A program made the position numbers and the translations under genes. The notes below the pieces were generated by a model, which worked only from the letters and a program-made list of their open reading frames with translations, did not search any database and was not told the DNA's origin. This document shows, in pieces, positions 7,536 to 16,117 of a stretch of DNA of 64,000 bases. Numbering within the stretch: the first letter of the stretch is position 1; every line of letters starts with the position of its first letter. The stretch comes from Betaproteobacteria bacterium. Its GTDB lineage: Bacteria > Pseudomonadota > Gammaproteobacteria > Burkholderiales > Casimicrobiaceae. The stretch lies in contig BOKS01000002.1 of NCBI GenBank assembly GCA_016861105.1, forward strand, positions 310,001 to 374,000. Direction: 5' to 3'.

Positions 7536-8078
7536 TTACGCGAGCGGGATCTCGACGGCGACGTGCTCGCCGGACCGGCGCCGGACCAGCCGCTGCGCGA
7601 CACGCTGCAGGAGGGCGAGCATCGGGGCGTTGTCCTCGAGCACGAGGCCGGTGAAGCGCCGGACGCCGCGCCGCAGCGCTTCGCGCCCGAGGCGCTGCAG
7701 CAGCAGGCGGCCGATGCCGAGGTTCTGGTAGTCGTCGATCACGGTGACCGCGACTTCGGCGCTGGCGGGATCGCCGGGCGCGCCCACGAAGCGCGCGACG
7801 CCCACGCCCTCGACGCGGCCGTCGGGGTAGTGCGCGGCCGCCCCGATCGCGAGGGCGCCCGGCCGCCCGGGCTGGGTGAGGTCGTCGAGCTCGCGGTCGG
7901 AGAGCCGGTGGCGCACGGTGAAGAAGCGCCGGCGGCTGCTCTCCGGCGACAGCCGTGCCATGGCGGCCTCGATCAGCGGACGGTCGCGCGGCGTCAGCCG
8001 GCCGATCGTGATCCGCCGGCCGTCGGCGAGGCGCAGCGCGCCGTCGTCGTGGGCGAGGAACGAACTCTGCGCATCCAT
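7536..8078 (-). CDS. GNAT-family N-acetyltransferase
   Basis: 180-residue acetyl-CoA-dependent acetyltransferase. Acetyl-CoA site: VTVIDDYQNLGIGRLLLQRL, containing the Q/R-x-x-G-x-G/A-like loop NLGIGR. Upstream strands include SAEVAVTV. It resembles the GNAT domain found alone or fused to acyl-CoA synthetases. The start at 8078 is favoured over an in-frame ATG 51 bases upstream because AAGGAGA precedes it and the upstream frame would cross the divergent operator region. Divergent from a TetR regulator that probably controls it. Confidence 0.85.
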   Translation of the reverse strand: MDAQSSFLAHDDGALRLADGRRITIGRLTPRDRPLIEAAMARLSPESSRRRFFTVRHRLSDRELDDLTQPGRPGALAIGAAAHYPDGRVEGVGVARFVGAPGDPASAEVAVTVIDDYQNLGIGRLLLQRLGREALRRGVRRFTGLVLEDNAPMLALLQRVAQRLVRRRSGEHVAVEIPLA

Positions 8079-8088
8079 GCGGCTCTCC

Positions 8089-8120
8089 TTGACTCGATGA
8101 CATTTTATCGATAATATTAT
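8089..8120 (+). promoter_or_regulatory. tetR promoter overlapped by two palindromic operators
   Basis: TTGACT (8089-8094), a 17-base spacer, and TAATAT (8112-8117) form a near-consensus sigma-70 promoter for the TetR gene, whose ATG is 11 bases after the -10 box. Two perfect 10-bp palindromes overlap spacer and -10: TTATCGATAA (8105-8114) and ATAATATTAT (8111-8120). This fits autorepression by TetR and control of the divergent GNAT gene. It is also one of the most AT-rich spots in the window. Confidence 0.7.
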
Positions 8121-8127
8121 TACCATC

Positions 8128-8739
8128 ATGGCACGCTATTCGGCAGAGCACAAGCCCCGGACGCGGGCGCGCATCCTCGTCGCCGCCGAGCGGCTGATCA
8201 AGGAGCGCGGACCGCAGGGCGCCAGCGTGGAGGCGGTGATGCGCGAGGCCGGGCTGACCGTCGGCGGCTTCTACGCCCACTTCCCGTCGAAGGAGGCGCT
8301 CCTCGACGAGGCGCTGATCGTCGGCCTGGAGCGCAGCCTCGCGCGCCTGGCGGCGGGGCTGGAGCACGCGCCGCCGCCGGCCTTCGCCGCCGCGCTGGTC
8401 GACCGCTACCTGGCGCAGGCGCGCGACGACGGGCTCGAGCGCGCCTGCCCGCTCACGCTCCTGCTGCCCGAGGTCGCGCGTGCCGACGACGCCGTGCGCC
8501 GCCGCTTCGCCGGGCGCACGGCGGCGATGGTCGCCGGGATCGAGGCGCGGCTGCCGGCCGTGCCGGGCATGGCGCCGCGCGACGTGGCGCTGGCGATGTT
8601 CGCGTCGCTGGCCGGCGCGGTCGCGTTCGCCCGCGCCGCCGGGACGCCGCGCGGACGCGACCGGATCCTCGCGGCGGCGCGCGCGGGCCTCGCGCGCTGG
8701 CTCGCGCTGCCGCCGTCAGACGACGCCGGCAGCGCGTAG
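8128..8739 (+). CDS. TetR-family transcriptional regulator
   Basis: 203-residue repressor. The N-terminal HTH is ARILVAAERLIKERGPQGAS followed by VMREAGLTVGGFYAHFPSKE, a textbook TetR DNA-binding domain, with an all-helical ligand domain after residue 60. It is divergent from the GNAT gene over a compact operator region with two palindromes. Its 3' end overlaps the convergent CoA-transferase gene by 24 bases. The ligand cannot be inferred. Confidence 0.92.
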   Translation: MARYSAEHKPRTRARILVAAERLIKERGPQGASVEAVMREAGLTVGGFYAHFPSKEALLDEALIVGLERSLARLAAGLEHAPPPAFAAALVDRYLAQARDDGLERACPLTLLLPEVARADDAVRRRFAGRTAAMVAGIEARLPAVPGMAPRDVALAMFASLAGAVAFARAAGTPRGRDRILAAARAGLARWLALPPSDDAGSA

Positions 8740-9906
8740 CGTGGCGATGCGCGTCGCGTCGTAGCCGAGCTCGCGCAGCACCTCGTCGGTGTGCTGGCCG
8801 AGCGCGGGACCGCCGCCGGCGAAGTCGCCCGGCGTCGCGGAGAGCTTCGGCACGACCCCGGGCACCTTGAGCGTGCTGCCATCGGCGAGCCGCGCCTCGC
8901 GGATCATCGCGCGCGCCCGGTACTGCGCGTCGTCGACGATGTCGCGGATCGTGTAGATGCGCGAGGCGGGCACGTCGGCGCGCCCGAGCGCGGCGAGGAC
9001 CTCGTCGGGCCGGTGCTGCCGCGTCCACGCCTCGATCTCCGCGTCGAGCCACGACTGCCGGGCGGCGCGGCCCTCGTTGTTCGCGAGTTCCGGATCGTTC
9101 GCGAGGTCCTCGCGTCCCATCGCCTGCGCGAGGCGGCGGAAGATCGAGTCGCCGTTGGCGGCGATGAGGACGTGGCTGCCGTCCGCGCACGCGTACGCCG
9201 ACGTCGGGGCGATGCCGGGCAGGATCGACCCGGTGCGCTCGCGCACCGCGCCGAAGGCGTCGAATTCCGGCAGCATCGACTCCATCACGGAGAACACGGC
9301 CTCGTAGAGCGCGACGTCGACCACCTGTCCGCGCCCCGTGCTGCGGCGCGCCTCCACGGCCATGAGGGCGCCGATCACGCCGTAGAGCGCCGCGAGGGTG
9401 TCGCCGATCGACACGCCCACGCGTGACGGCGGGCGGTCCGGCGTGCCCGTGACGTGGCGCAGGCCGCCGACGGCCTCGCCGATCACGCCGAAGCCCGGCC
9501 TGCCCGCGTAGGGACCGTCCTGGCCGTAGCCGGAGATGCGCACCATGACGAGGCCGGGGTTGTCGGCCGCGAGCCGCTCGTAGCCCAGCCCCCAGGACTC
9601 CAGCGTTCCGGGCCGGAAGTTCTCGACGACGATGTCCGCGCGCTGCGCGAGGTCGCGCGCGATCGCCTGGCCCCCGGGCTTGCGCAGGTCGACGGCGATC
9701 GAGCGCTTGTTGCGCGACTGCACGTGCCACCACACGGACGTCCCGTCGCGCAGGTAGCGCCACTTGCGCAGCGGATCGCCCTGGCCGGGCGGCTCGATCT
9801 TGATCACGTCGGCGCCGAATTCGGCGAGGATCTTGGCGCAGAACGGCCCGGCGATCAGCGCGCCCATCTCGAGGACGCGCAGGCCGGAGAGGGGACCGGA
9901 GGGCAT
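8716..9906 (-). CDS. CaiB/BaiF family (class III) CoA-transferase
   Basis: 396-residue enzyme moving CoA between carboxylic acids. The N-terminus LSGLRVLEMGALIAGPFCAK then ILAEFGADVIKIEPP and GDPLRKW is diagnostic, and GVSIGDTLAALYGVIGAL contains the Asp expected to form the aspartyl-CoA intermediate. C-terminal LGQHTDEVLRELGYD is also typical. I chose the ATG at 9906, which starts at the family N-terminus; the frame is open 37 codons further but codes for a low-complexity stretch. Convergent overlap of 24 bases with tetR. Substrate unknown. Confidence 0.9.
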   Translation of the reverse strand: MPSGPLSGLRVLEMGALIAGPFCAKILAEFGADVIKIEPPGQGDPLRKWRYLRDGTSVWWHVQSRNKRSIAVDLRKPGGQAIARDLAQRADIVVENFRPGTLESWGLGYERLAADNPGLVMVRISGYGQDGPYAGRPGFGVIGEAVGGLRHVTGTPDRPPSRVGVSIGDTLAALYGVIGALMAVEARRSTGRGQVVDVALYEAVFSVMESMLPEFDAFGAVRERTGSILPGIAPTSAYACADGSHVLIAANGDSIFRRLAQAMGREDLANDPELANNEGRAARQSWLDAEIEAWTRQHRPDEVLAALGRADVPASRIYTIRDIVDDAQYRARAMIREARLADGSTLKVPGVVPKLSATPGDFAGGGPALGQHTDEVLRELGYDATRIATLRAAGVV

Positions 9907-10073
9907 GGCAGAGCGGGGCTTGGCGAGGACGATGGGAGGGGAAGAATCGGGCCGGCGCGGCGCACCGCGCGGCGCGGGCGGCGCGGCCTGCGCCCGCCCC
10001 CATTCTGCACCACGCACGGCGGCGCGCGCGCGTCCCCCGTCCGCCGCGTGCTGCGCTATGAAATAATCGCCCG

Positions 10074-11528
10074 ATGCTTCCCGCCACCGTCCACGCCCAG
10101 CTCGCGGCGCTGTTGCCGCGCGAGGCGCTGCTCACGGCCACGGAGGACACGAGGCCCTACGAGTGCGACGGGCTCACGCTCTTCCGCGAGACGCCGGCCG
10201 CGGTGGTGCTGCCCGACACCGAGCAGCAGGTCGTGGCCATCCTCAAGCTCTGCCACGCGGCGCGCGTCCCCGTCGTGGCGCGCGGCGCCGGCACCGGCCT
10301 GTCGGGCGGCGCCATGCCGCACCGCGACGGCGTCGTGCTCTCGCTCGCGAAGTTCCGCCGCATCGTCGCGATCGATCCGCTGGCGCGGACCGCGGTCGTG
10401 CAGCCGGGCGTGCGCAACCTCGCGATCAGCGAGGCCGCCGCGGCGCACGGGCTGTACTACGCGCCGGATCCGTCGTCGCAGATCGCCTGCACGATCGGCG
10501 GCAACGTCGCCGAGAACGCCGGCGGCGTGCACTGCCTCAAGTACGGCCTCACGGTGCACAACGTGCGCCGCGTCCGCGCGGTGACGATCGACGGCGAGAT
10601 CGTCGAGTTCGGCGGCGACGCGCTCGATGCGCCCGGCTACGACCTCCTCGCGCTGATCACCGGCAGCGAGGGCCTGCTCGCCGTGATCACCGAGATCACG
10701 GTCAAGCTGACACCGACCCCGCAGCTCGCGCAGGTCGCGCTGGCCGCATTTCCCACCGTGGAGTCCGCGGGCGCGGCGGTGGGCGCGGTCATCGCCGAGG
10801 GCATCATCCCCGGCGGTCTGGAGATGATGGACCAGGCGGCGACGCGTGCGGTCGAGCAGTTCGTGCACGCGGACTATCCGCTGGACGCCGCGGCGATCCT
10901 GCTGGTCGAGGCCGACGGCACGCCGGAGGAAGTCGCCGCCGAGATGGCCGAGGTGCGGCGCGTGCTCGCCGCATCGGGCGCGACCGAGATCCGCGTCAGC
11001 CGCGACGAGGCGCAGCGGCTGCTGTTCTGGTCGGGCCGCAAGGCCGCGTTCCCGGCCGCGGGGCGCATCTCGCCCGACTACTACTGCATCGACGGCACGA
11101 TCCCGCGCAAGGCGCTGCCGCGCGTGCTGCGCCAGATCGAGGCGTGGTCGGCCGAGTACGGGCTGCGCGTCGCGAACGTCTTCCACGCCGGCGACGGCAA
11201 CCTGCACCCGCTGATCCTGTTCGACGCCAACCGCCCCGGCGAGGCGGACAAGACCATCGCGTTCGGCGACCGCATCCTCGAGCTCTGCATCGAGGTCGGC
11301 GGCACGGTGACCGGCGAGCACGGCGTGGGGGTGGAGAAGCTGCGGGGCACCTGCGCGCAGTTCGGCACGGCCGAGATCGAGCGCTTCCTCGGCGTCAAGA
11401 AGGCGTTCGATCCGCACGGCCTGCTCAATCCCGGCAAGGCGGTGCCCACGCTGGCACGCTGCGCCGAGTTCGGCCGCATGCACGTCCACCGCGGCGAGCT
11501 CGCGCACCCCGAGCTGCCGCGCTTCTGA
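10074..11528 (+). CDS. glcD: Glycolate oxidase subunit GlcD (FAD-linked)
   Basis: 484-residue FAD flavoprotein of the PCMH/VAO family, the catalytic subunit that oxidises glycolate to glyoxylate. FAD-binding part: VVARGAGTGLSGGAMPHRDG and SSQIACTIGGNVAENAGGVH. C-terminal oxidase domain: VFHAGDGNLHPLILFD and GTVTGEHGVGVEKL. Length and motifs match GlcD. It opens the co-directional run leading to glcE and glcF (13.8-16.1 kb), but unlike the classical glcDEF order two genes are inserted between. Divergent from the CoA-transferase gene, with 167 bases in between for a promoter. Confidence 0.92.
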   Translation: MLPATVHAQLAALLPREALLTATEDTRPYECDGLTLFRETPAAVVLPDTEQQVVAILKLCHAARVPVVARGAGTGLSGGAMPHRDGVVLSLAKFRRIVAIDPLARTAVVQPGVRNLAISEAAAAHGLYYAPDPSSQIACTIGGNVAENAGGVHCLKYGLTVHNVRRVRAVTIDGEIVEFGGDALDAPGYDLLALITGSEGLLAVITEITVKLTPTPQLAQVALAAFPTVESAGAAVGAVIAEGIIPGGLEMMDQAATRAVEQFVHADYPLDAAAILLVEADGTPEEVAAEMAEVRRVLAASGATEIRVSRDEAQRLLFWSGRKAAFPAAGRISPDYYCIDGTIPRKALPRVLRQIEAWSAEYGLRVANVFHAGDGNLHPLILFDANRPGEADKTIAFGDRILELCIEVGGTVTGEHGVGVEKLRGTCAQFGTAEIERFLGVKKAFDPHGLLNPGKAVPTLARCAEFGRMHVHRGELAHPELPRF

Positions 11529-11541
11529 GGCGGGCGCAGGC

Positions 11542-12987
11542 ATGGACGGCACGACACATCCGGCGGGGACCGCCGCCGCATTCGAGCGGCCCGCGCCCGA
11601 TGCGGTCGGCGAGGTCGTCGCCGGGCTGCGGCGCCGGTTCGGCGAGCGCGCGAGCATCAACGCGGGCGTGCGCGAGCAGCACGGCCACGGCGAGGGCCTG
11701 GCCGACGCCGCGCTGCCGGACGTCGTCGTGTATCCGCACACCGACGAGGAGGTGGCCGCGGTCGTGCGCCTGTGCAACGCGGCGCGCGTCCCGGTGATCG
11801 CCTTCGGCATCGGCACGTCGCTCGAGGGGCACGTCGCGGCGCTGTACGGCGGCGTGTGCCTCGACCTGTCGCAGATGAACCGCGTGCTGGAGGTCAACGC
11901 GGACGACCTCGACTGCCGCGTGCAGGCCGGCGTGACGCGCGAGCAGCTCAACGCCGAGCTCAAGGGCACGGGGCTGTTCTTCCCGATCGATCCCGGCGCG
12001 AACGCGACGATCGGCGGCATGACGGCGACGCGCGCGTCCGGCACGAACGCCGTGCGCTACGGCACGATGCGCGAGAACGTGCTCGGGCTGACGGTGGTCA
12101 CCGCCGCGGGCCGCATCGTGCGCACCGGCGGGCGGGCGCGCAAGTCGAGCGCCGGCTACGACCTCACGCGGTTGTTCGTCGGGCAGGAGGGCACGCTGGG
12201 GATCGTCACCGAGATCCAGTTGCGGCTCTACGGCGTGCCGGAGGCGATCTCGGCGGCCGTGGGCCAGTTCGACGACCTGCGCTCGGCCGTGCAGACGGTC
12301 ATCGTCGCGATGCAGCACGGCATTCCCGTCGCCCGCATCGAGCTTCTCGACGCGCTGCAGATGAAGGCGTGCATCGCCTACTCGAAGCTCGACGGCTTCG
12401 ACGCGAAGCCGACGCTCTTCTTCGAGTTCCACGGCACCCAGGCCGGCGTGAAGGAGCAGTCGTCGCTCATGGAGGCGATCGCCGCCGACCACGGCGGGCA
12501 TCCGTTCCGCTTCGCGACCGCGGCCGAGGACCGGTCGAGGCTGTGGAAGGCGCGGCACAACGCGTGGTACGCCGCGCTCGCGCTGCGCCCCGGCGCGATG
12601 GGCTTCTCGACGGACGCGTGCGTGCCGATCAGCCGCCTCGCGGACTGCGTGCTCGAGACGCACGAGGACGTCGAGCGCACGGGCCTCGTGTGCCCGATCG
12701 TCGGCCACGTCGGCGACGGCAACTTCCACCTGCTGGTCCTGTTCGATCCCGCCGACGCGGACGAGCGCGCGCGCGCCGAGGCCCTCGCGCAGCGCGTGAG
12801 CCTGCGCGCGATCCGCATGGGCGGCACCTGCACCGGCGAGCACGGCGTGGGCGTCCACAAGCTGGACGCGCTCGTCGCCGAGCACGGCGACGAGGCCGTC
12901 GACCTGATGCGCACCATCAAGCAGGCGCTCGATCCGAACGGCATCCTCAATCCGGGGAAGACGGTGCCGGCGAGGAGAAGGGAATAG
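11542..12987 (+). CDS. FAD-linked D-lactate dehydrogenase-like oxidase
   Basis: 481-residue flavoprotein paralogous to GlcD but closer to the cytochrome-linked D-lactate dehydrogenases. FAD site: FGIGTSLEGHVAALYGG and IDPGANATIGGMTATRASGT. C-terminal: VGHVGDGNFHLLVLFDP and GGTCTGEHGVGVHKLD, where the His residues contribute to substrate and metal binding in the family. It starts 13 bases after glcD, inside the glc run. D-lactate or another D-2-hydroxy acid is the expected substrate. The stop codon falls inside a GGGAATA heptad repeat. Confidence 0.87.
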   Translation: MDGTTHPAGTAAAFERPAPDAVGEVVAGLRRRFGERASINAGVREQHGHGEGLADAALPDVVVYPHTDEEVAAVVRLCNAARVPVIAFGIGTSLEGHVAALYGGVCLDLSQMNRVLEVNADDLDCRVQAGVTREQLNAELKGTGLFFPIDPGANATIGGMTATRASGTNAVRYGTMRENVLGLTVVTAAGRIVRTGGRARKSSAGYDLTRLFVGQEGTLGIVTEIQLRLYGVPEAISAAVGQFDDLRSAVQTVIVAMQHGIPVARIELLDALQMKACIAYSKLDGFDAKPTLFFEFHGTQAGVKEQSSLMEAIAADHGGHPFRFATAAEDRSRLWKARHNAWYAALALRPGAMGFSTDACVPISRLADCVLETHEDVERTGLVCPIVGHVGDGNFHLLVLFDPADADERARAEALAQRVSLRAIRMGGTCTGEHGVGVHKLDALVAEHGDEAVDLMRTIKQALDPNGILNPGKTVPARRRE

Positions 12988-13074
12988 GGAATGGGGAATA
13001 GGGAATAGGGCGCCCGGCCCCTCGCCGCGCAACCGTCCGACCGTTCCCCATTCCCGATTCCCCATTCCCTTCCC
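12980..13074 (+). repeat. GGGAAT-type heptad repeats in inverted arrangement
   Basis: Four heptamers GGGAATA/GGGAATG run from 12980 to 13007 and end in GGG. After a 33-nt spacer the complementary series (CCCCATT, CCCGATT, CCCCATT, CCC) runs from 13045 to 13074. The arms pair with a mismatch about every seventh base, giving a long imperfect hairpin between the D-lactate dehydrogenase-like gene and the GST gene. The G-runs could also form a quadruplex. It contains the TAG stop of the upstream gene. Confidence 0.85.
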
Positions 13075-13108
13075 GCCCTTTCCCTCCCCGCCGCGAGTGC
13101 AGCCCACC

Positions 13109-13792
13109 ATGCTCCGTCTCTACATCGCCAACCGCAATTATTCGTCGTGGTCGCTGCGCGGCTGGCTGTGCGCCAAGCTCGCCGGCGAGCCGTTCGAGGA
13201 GGTCGTCGTGCCGCTCGCCGGCCAGACGCCGAACCCCGGCTACTACGCGTTCTCGCCGAACGGCCTCGTGCCCTGCCTGCACGACGGCGGGATCGTCGTG
13301 TGGGAGTCGCTCGCGATCGCCGAGTACCTCGCCGAGCGGCACCCGCCCATGTGGCCGGCGGAGGCGCCCGCGCGCGCGTTCGCGCGCTCGATGTGCGCCG
13401 AGATGCACGCGGGCTTCCGCGACCTGCGCAACGAGATGACGATGTGCATCCGCGAGCGGCTCGACGTGCGGCCGTGGTCGGCGGGCCTTGCGCGCGACAT
13501 CGACCGCGTGCAGGCGCTTTGGACGCAGGCGCGCACGCGCTTCGGCGGCGGCGGCGACTACCTGTGCGGCGCCTTCTCGATCGCCGACGCGTTCTTCGCG
13601 CCGGTGGCCTTCCGCTTCCGGACCTACCTCGTCGAGCCGGCGGGCGAGGCGGGGGCGTACTGGCACCGCCTGCTCGCGCACCCGTACCTGCGCGAGTGGG
13701 AGCAGGCCGCACTCGCCGAGACCGCGGTGATCGAAGCCGACGAGCCGCGCATCCTCTACCGCGACAAGCTCGCGGCCGCCGGGCGCGGCTGA
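13109..13792 (+). CDS. Glutathione S-transferase
   Basis: 227-residue GST. The N-terminal thioredoxin-like domain starts LRLYIANRNYSSWSLRGWL, with Ser residues in the glutathione-activating position, then SPNGLVPCLHDGG and VWESLAIAEYLAE, where the conserved E-S binds the glutathione gamma-glutamate. Helical C-terminal domain with FSIADAFFAPVAFRF, the N-capping box motif. I chose the ATG at 13109; a GTG four codons upstream is in frame. It sits between the D-lactate dehydrogenase-like gene and glcE without an obvious metabolic link. Substrate unknown. Confidence 0.9.
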   Translation: MLRLYIANRNYSSWSLRGWLCAKLAGEPFEEVVVPLAGQTPNPGYYAFSPNGLVPCLHDGGIVVWESLAIAEYLAERHPPMWPAEAPARAFARSMCAEMHAGFRDLRNEMTMCIRERLDVRPWSAGLARDIDRVQALWTQARTRFGGGGDYLCGAFSIADAFFAPVAFRFRTYLVEPAGEAGAYWHRLLAHPYLREWEQAALAETAVIEADEPRILYRDKLAAAGRG

Positions 13793-13811
13793 ACGGGCCC
13801 CCGGGGGCGGC

Positions 13812-14888
13812 ATGCACGAGGCGGTGATCCAGGGCTGGCAGGCGAGGGTGCGCGAGGCCGCCGCGGCGAAGACGCCGCTCGCCATCCGCGGCGGCGGCAC
13901 CAAGGCGTTCTACGGCGAGGCGGAGCAGGGCGAGCCGTTCGACACGCGCGCCTACGCCGGTATCGTCGACTACGAGCCCACCGAGCTCGTCGTCACCGCG
14001 CGCGCAGGGACGCTCCTCGCCGACGTCGAGCGCACGCTGCGCGAGGCCGGCCAGATGCTCGCTTTCGAGCCGCCGCACTTCGCGCCGGGCGGCACGCTGG
14101 GGGGCACGATCGCGACGGGGCTGTCGGGGCCGCGCCGGCCCTACGCCGGCGCCGTCCGCGATCACGTGCTCGGCGTGAAGGTCGTCGACGGGAGAGGCGA
14201 GCTGCTGACCTTCGGTGGCCGCGTCATGAAGAACGTCGCGGGCTTCGACGTCGCGCGGCTGATGACCGGCGCGCTGGGGACGCTCGGCATCGTCGCGGAG
14301 GCCTCGCTCAAGTGCGTGCCGCAGCCGCGCGCGCAGGCGACGAGGGTCTTCGAGCTGTCGGCCGACGAGGGCATCCGGCGCGCCAACGAGTGGGGCGGCA
14401 AGCCGCTGCCGCTGTCGGCGACCTGCCAGTGCGACGGCCGGCTGTACGTGCGCCTCTCCGGCGCGGCGCCCGCGGTCGAGGCGGCCGCGGCGAAGTTCGG
14501 CGGCGCGGAGGTGCCCGACGGCGAGGCGCTGTGGACCGCGGTGCGCGACCACGCGCACCCGTTCTTCGCGGCGGCCCGGGACGGGGCGCCGCTGTGGCGG
14601 CTGTCCGTCAGGTCGACCGCGCCGCACACCGATCTCGGCGCGGAGCAGCTGATCGAGTGGGGCGGCGCGCTGCGCTGGCTGGTCGCGCCGCGCGCGGAGG
14701 CGTCGAAGCTGCGCGCCTGGGCCGCCGCGCACGGCGGGCACGCGACGCTCTTCGCCGCGCGCGACCGCTCGCCGGGCGTCTTCCACCCGCTGCCGCCGGC
14801 GCTGGCGGGGCTGCACGCGCGGCTGAAGGCCGAGTTCGACCCGCACGGCATCCTCAATCCCGGGCGGATGGCGGCCGGGGGGGCCTGA
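13812..14888 (+). CDS. glcE: Glycolate oxidase subunit GlcE
   Basis: 358-residue FAD-binding subunit of glycolate oxidase. FAD-binding segments: LAIRGGGTKAFYGE near the N-terminus and FAPGGTLGGTIATGLSGPRR, with RVMKNVAGFDVARLMTGALG further on. It lacks the C-terminal half seen in GlcD, as expected for GlcE, and ends FDPHGILNPGRM. The stop overlaps the glcF start by one base (TGATG), supporting coupled synthesis of the two subunits. Confidence 0.93.
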   Translation: MHEAVIQGWQARVREAAAAKTPLAIRGGGTKAFYGEAEQGEPFDTRAYAGIVDYEPTELVVTARAGTLLADVERTLREAGQMLAFEPPHFAPGGTLGGTIATGLSGPRRPYAGAVRDHVLGVKVVDGRGELLTFGGRVMKNVAGFDVARLMTGALGTLGIVAEASLKCVPQPRAQATRVFELSADEGIRRANEWGGKPLPLSATCQCDGRLYVRLSGAAPAVEAAAAKFGGAEVPDGEALWTAVRDHAHPFFAAARDGAPLWRLSVRSTAPHTDLGAEQLIEWGGALRWLVAPRAEASKLRAWAAAHGGHATLFAARDRSPGVFHPLPPALAGLHARLKAEFDPHGILNPGRMAAGGA

Positions 14889-16117
14889 TGCAGACGAACC
14901 TCGCAGCGTTCATCCGCGACACCCCCGAAGGGCGCGAGGCCGACGCGATCCTGCGTGCCTGCGTGCACTGCGGGTTCTGCACGGCGACCTGCCCGACCTA
15001 CCAGCTGCTGGGCGACGAGCTCGACGGGCCGCGCGGGCGCATCTACCTGATCAAGGAGGTGCTCGAAGGCAAGCGCGCGACCGAAAGGACGCAGCTGCAC
15101 CTCGACCGCTGCCTCACGTGCCGCTCGTGCGAGACGACGTGCCCCTCCGGCGTGCAATACGGGCGCCTGGTCGACATCGGCCGCGCGGTCGTGGAGCGGC
15201 AGGTTCCGCGCAGCCCCTCCGAGCGCGCGACGCGCTACGCGCTGTCGAAGGGCCTGCGCTCGCGAACGCTGTTCGGCACGGCACTGCTGTTCGGCCGGGC
15301 CGCGCGCGGCGTGCTTCCCACCGCGCTCGCGCGCAAGGTGCCGCAGGCGCAGCGCGCCGGCCCGTGGCCGCCGCCGCGCCACGCCCGCCGCGTGATCGTC
15401 ACGCTGGGCTGCGTGCAGCCCACGCTCGCGCCGTCGATCGACGCGGCGCTCGCGCGCGTGCTCGACCGCGTCGGCATCTCGGCCGATGGCATCGCCGGCG
15501 GAGGCTGCTGCGGCGCGCTGCCGTACCACCTGAACGAGCAGGAGGAGGGGCTCGCGCTGGCGCGGCGCAACCTCGACGCCTGGTGGCCGGCCATCGAGCG
15601 CGGCGCCGAGGCGATCGTGACGACGTCGAGCGGCTGCGGCGTCATGGTCAAGGACTACGGCCACCTGCTCGCGCACGACCCCGCGTACGCGAAGAAGGCG
15701 GCGCGCGCCGCCGCGCTGGCGCGCGATCCCGTCGAGCTGATCGGCGACGAGTGGAAGCGCATCGCGGCGAAGGTGGCGATGGACCGCGGCAGCCAGCGCA
15801 TCGCCTTCCACCCGCCGTGCACGCTGCAGCACGGCATGAAGCTCAAGGGCCGCGTCGAGGAGATCCTGCGGGCGATCGGTCACGAGCTCGTCCCGGTCGC
15901 GGACGCGCACCTGTGCTGCGGCTCGGCGGGCACCTACTCGATCCTGCAGCCCGCCCTCGCCGAGGAGCTCAAGCGCCGCAAGCTCGCGGCGCTGCAGGCC
16001 GAGCGGCCCGCGCTGATCGTGTCGTCGAACATCGGCTGCCAGATGCACCTCGCCGGCGGCACGTCGCGCCCCGTCCGGCACTGGCTCGAGGTGCTCGACG
16101 ACAAGATGCTGTCGTGA
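14888..16117 (+). CDS. glcF: Glycolate oxidase iron-sulfur subunit GlcF
   Basis: 409-residue Fe-S subunit that passes electrons from the flavin subunits to the membrane quinone pool. Two 4Fe-4S ferredoxin motifs: Cys25/28/31/35 (CVHCGFCTATCP) and Cys75/78/81/85 (CLTCRSCETTCP). Two CCG domains follow: GGGCCGALPYH and LCCGSAGTYS, typical of GlcF/heterodisulfide-reductase-like proteins. It overlaps glcE by one base and the next gene by four (GTGA). Completes glcD and glcE for glycolate-to-glyoxylate oxidation. Confidence 0.95.
   Translation: MQTNLAAFIRDTPEGREADAILRACVHCGFCTATCPTYQLLGDELDGPRGRIYLIKEVLEGKRATERTQLHLDRCLTCRSCETTCPSGVQYGRLVDIGRAVVERQVPRSPSERATRYALSKGLRSRTLFGTALLFGRAARGVLPTALARKVPQAQRAGPWPPPRHARRVIVTLGCVQPTLAPSIDAALARVLDRVGISADGIAGGGCCGALPYHLNEQEEGLALARRNLDAWWPAIERGAEAIVTTSSGCGVMVKDYGHLLAHDPAYAKKAARAAALARDPVELIGDEWKRIAAKVAMDRGSQRIAFHPPCTLQHGMKLKGRVEEILRAIGHELVPVADAHLCCGSAGTYSILQPALAEELKRRKLAALQAERPALIVSSNIGCQMHLAGGTSRPVRHWLEVLDDKMLS

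Noticed and set aside
12980..13074. Possible CRISPR-like short repeats
   Set aside because: The repeats are 7-mers in inverted orientation without spacers, which does not fit a CRISPR array. No cas genes and no other array-like spacing are seen in the window.
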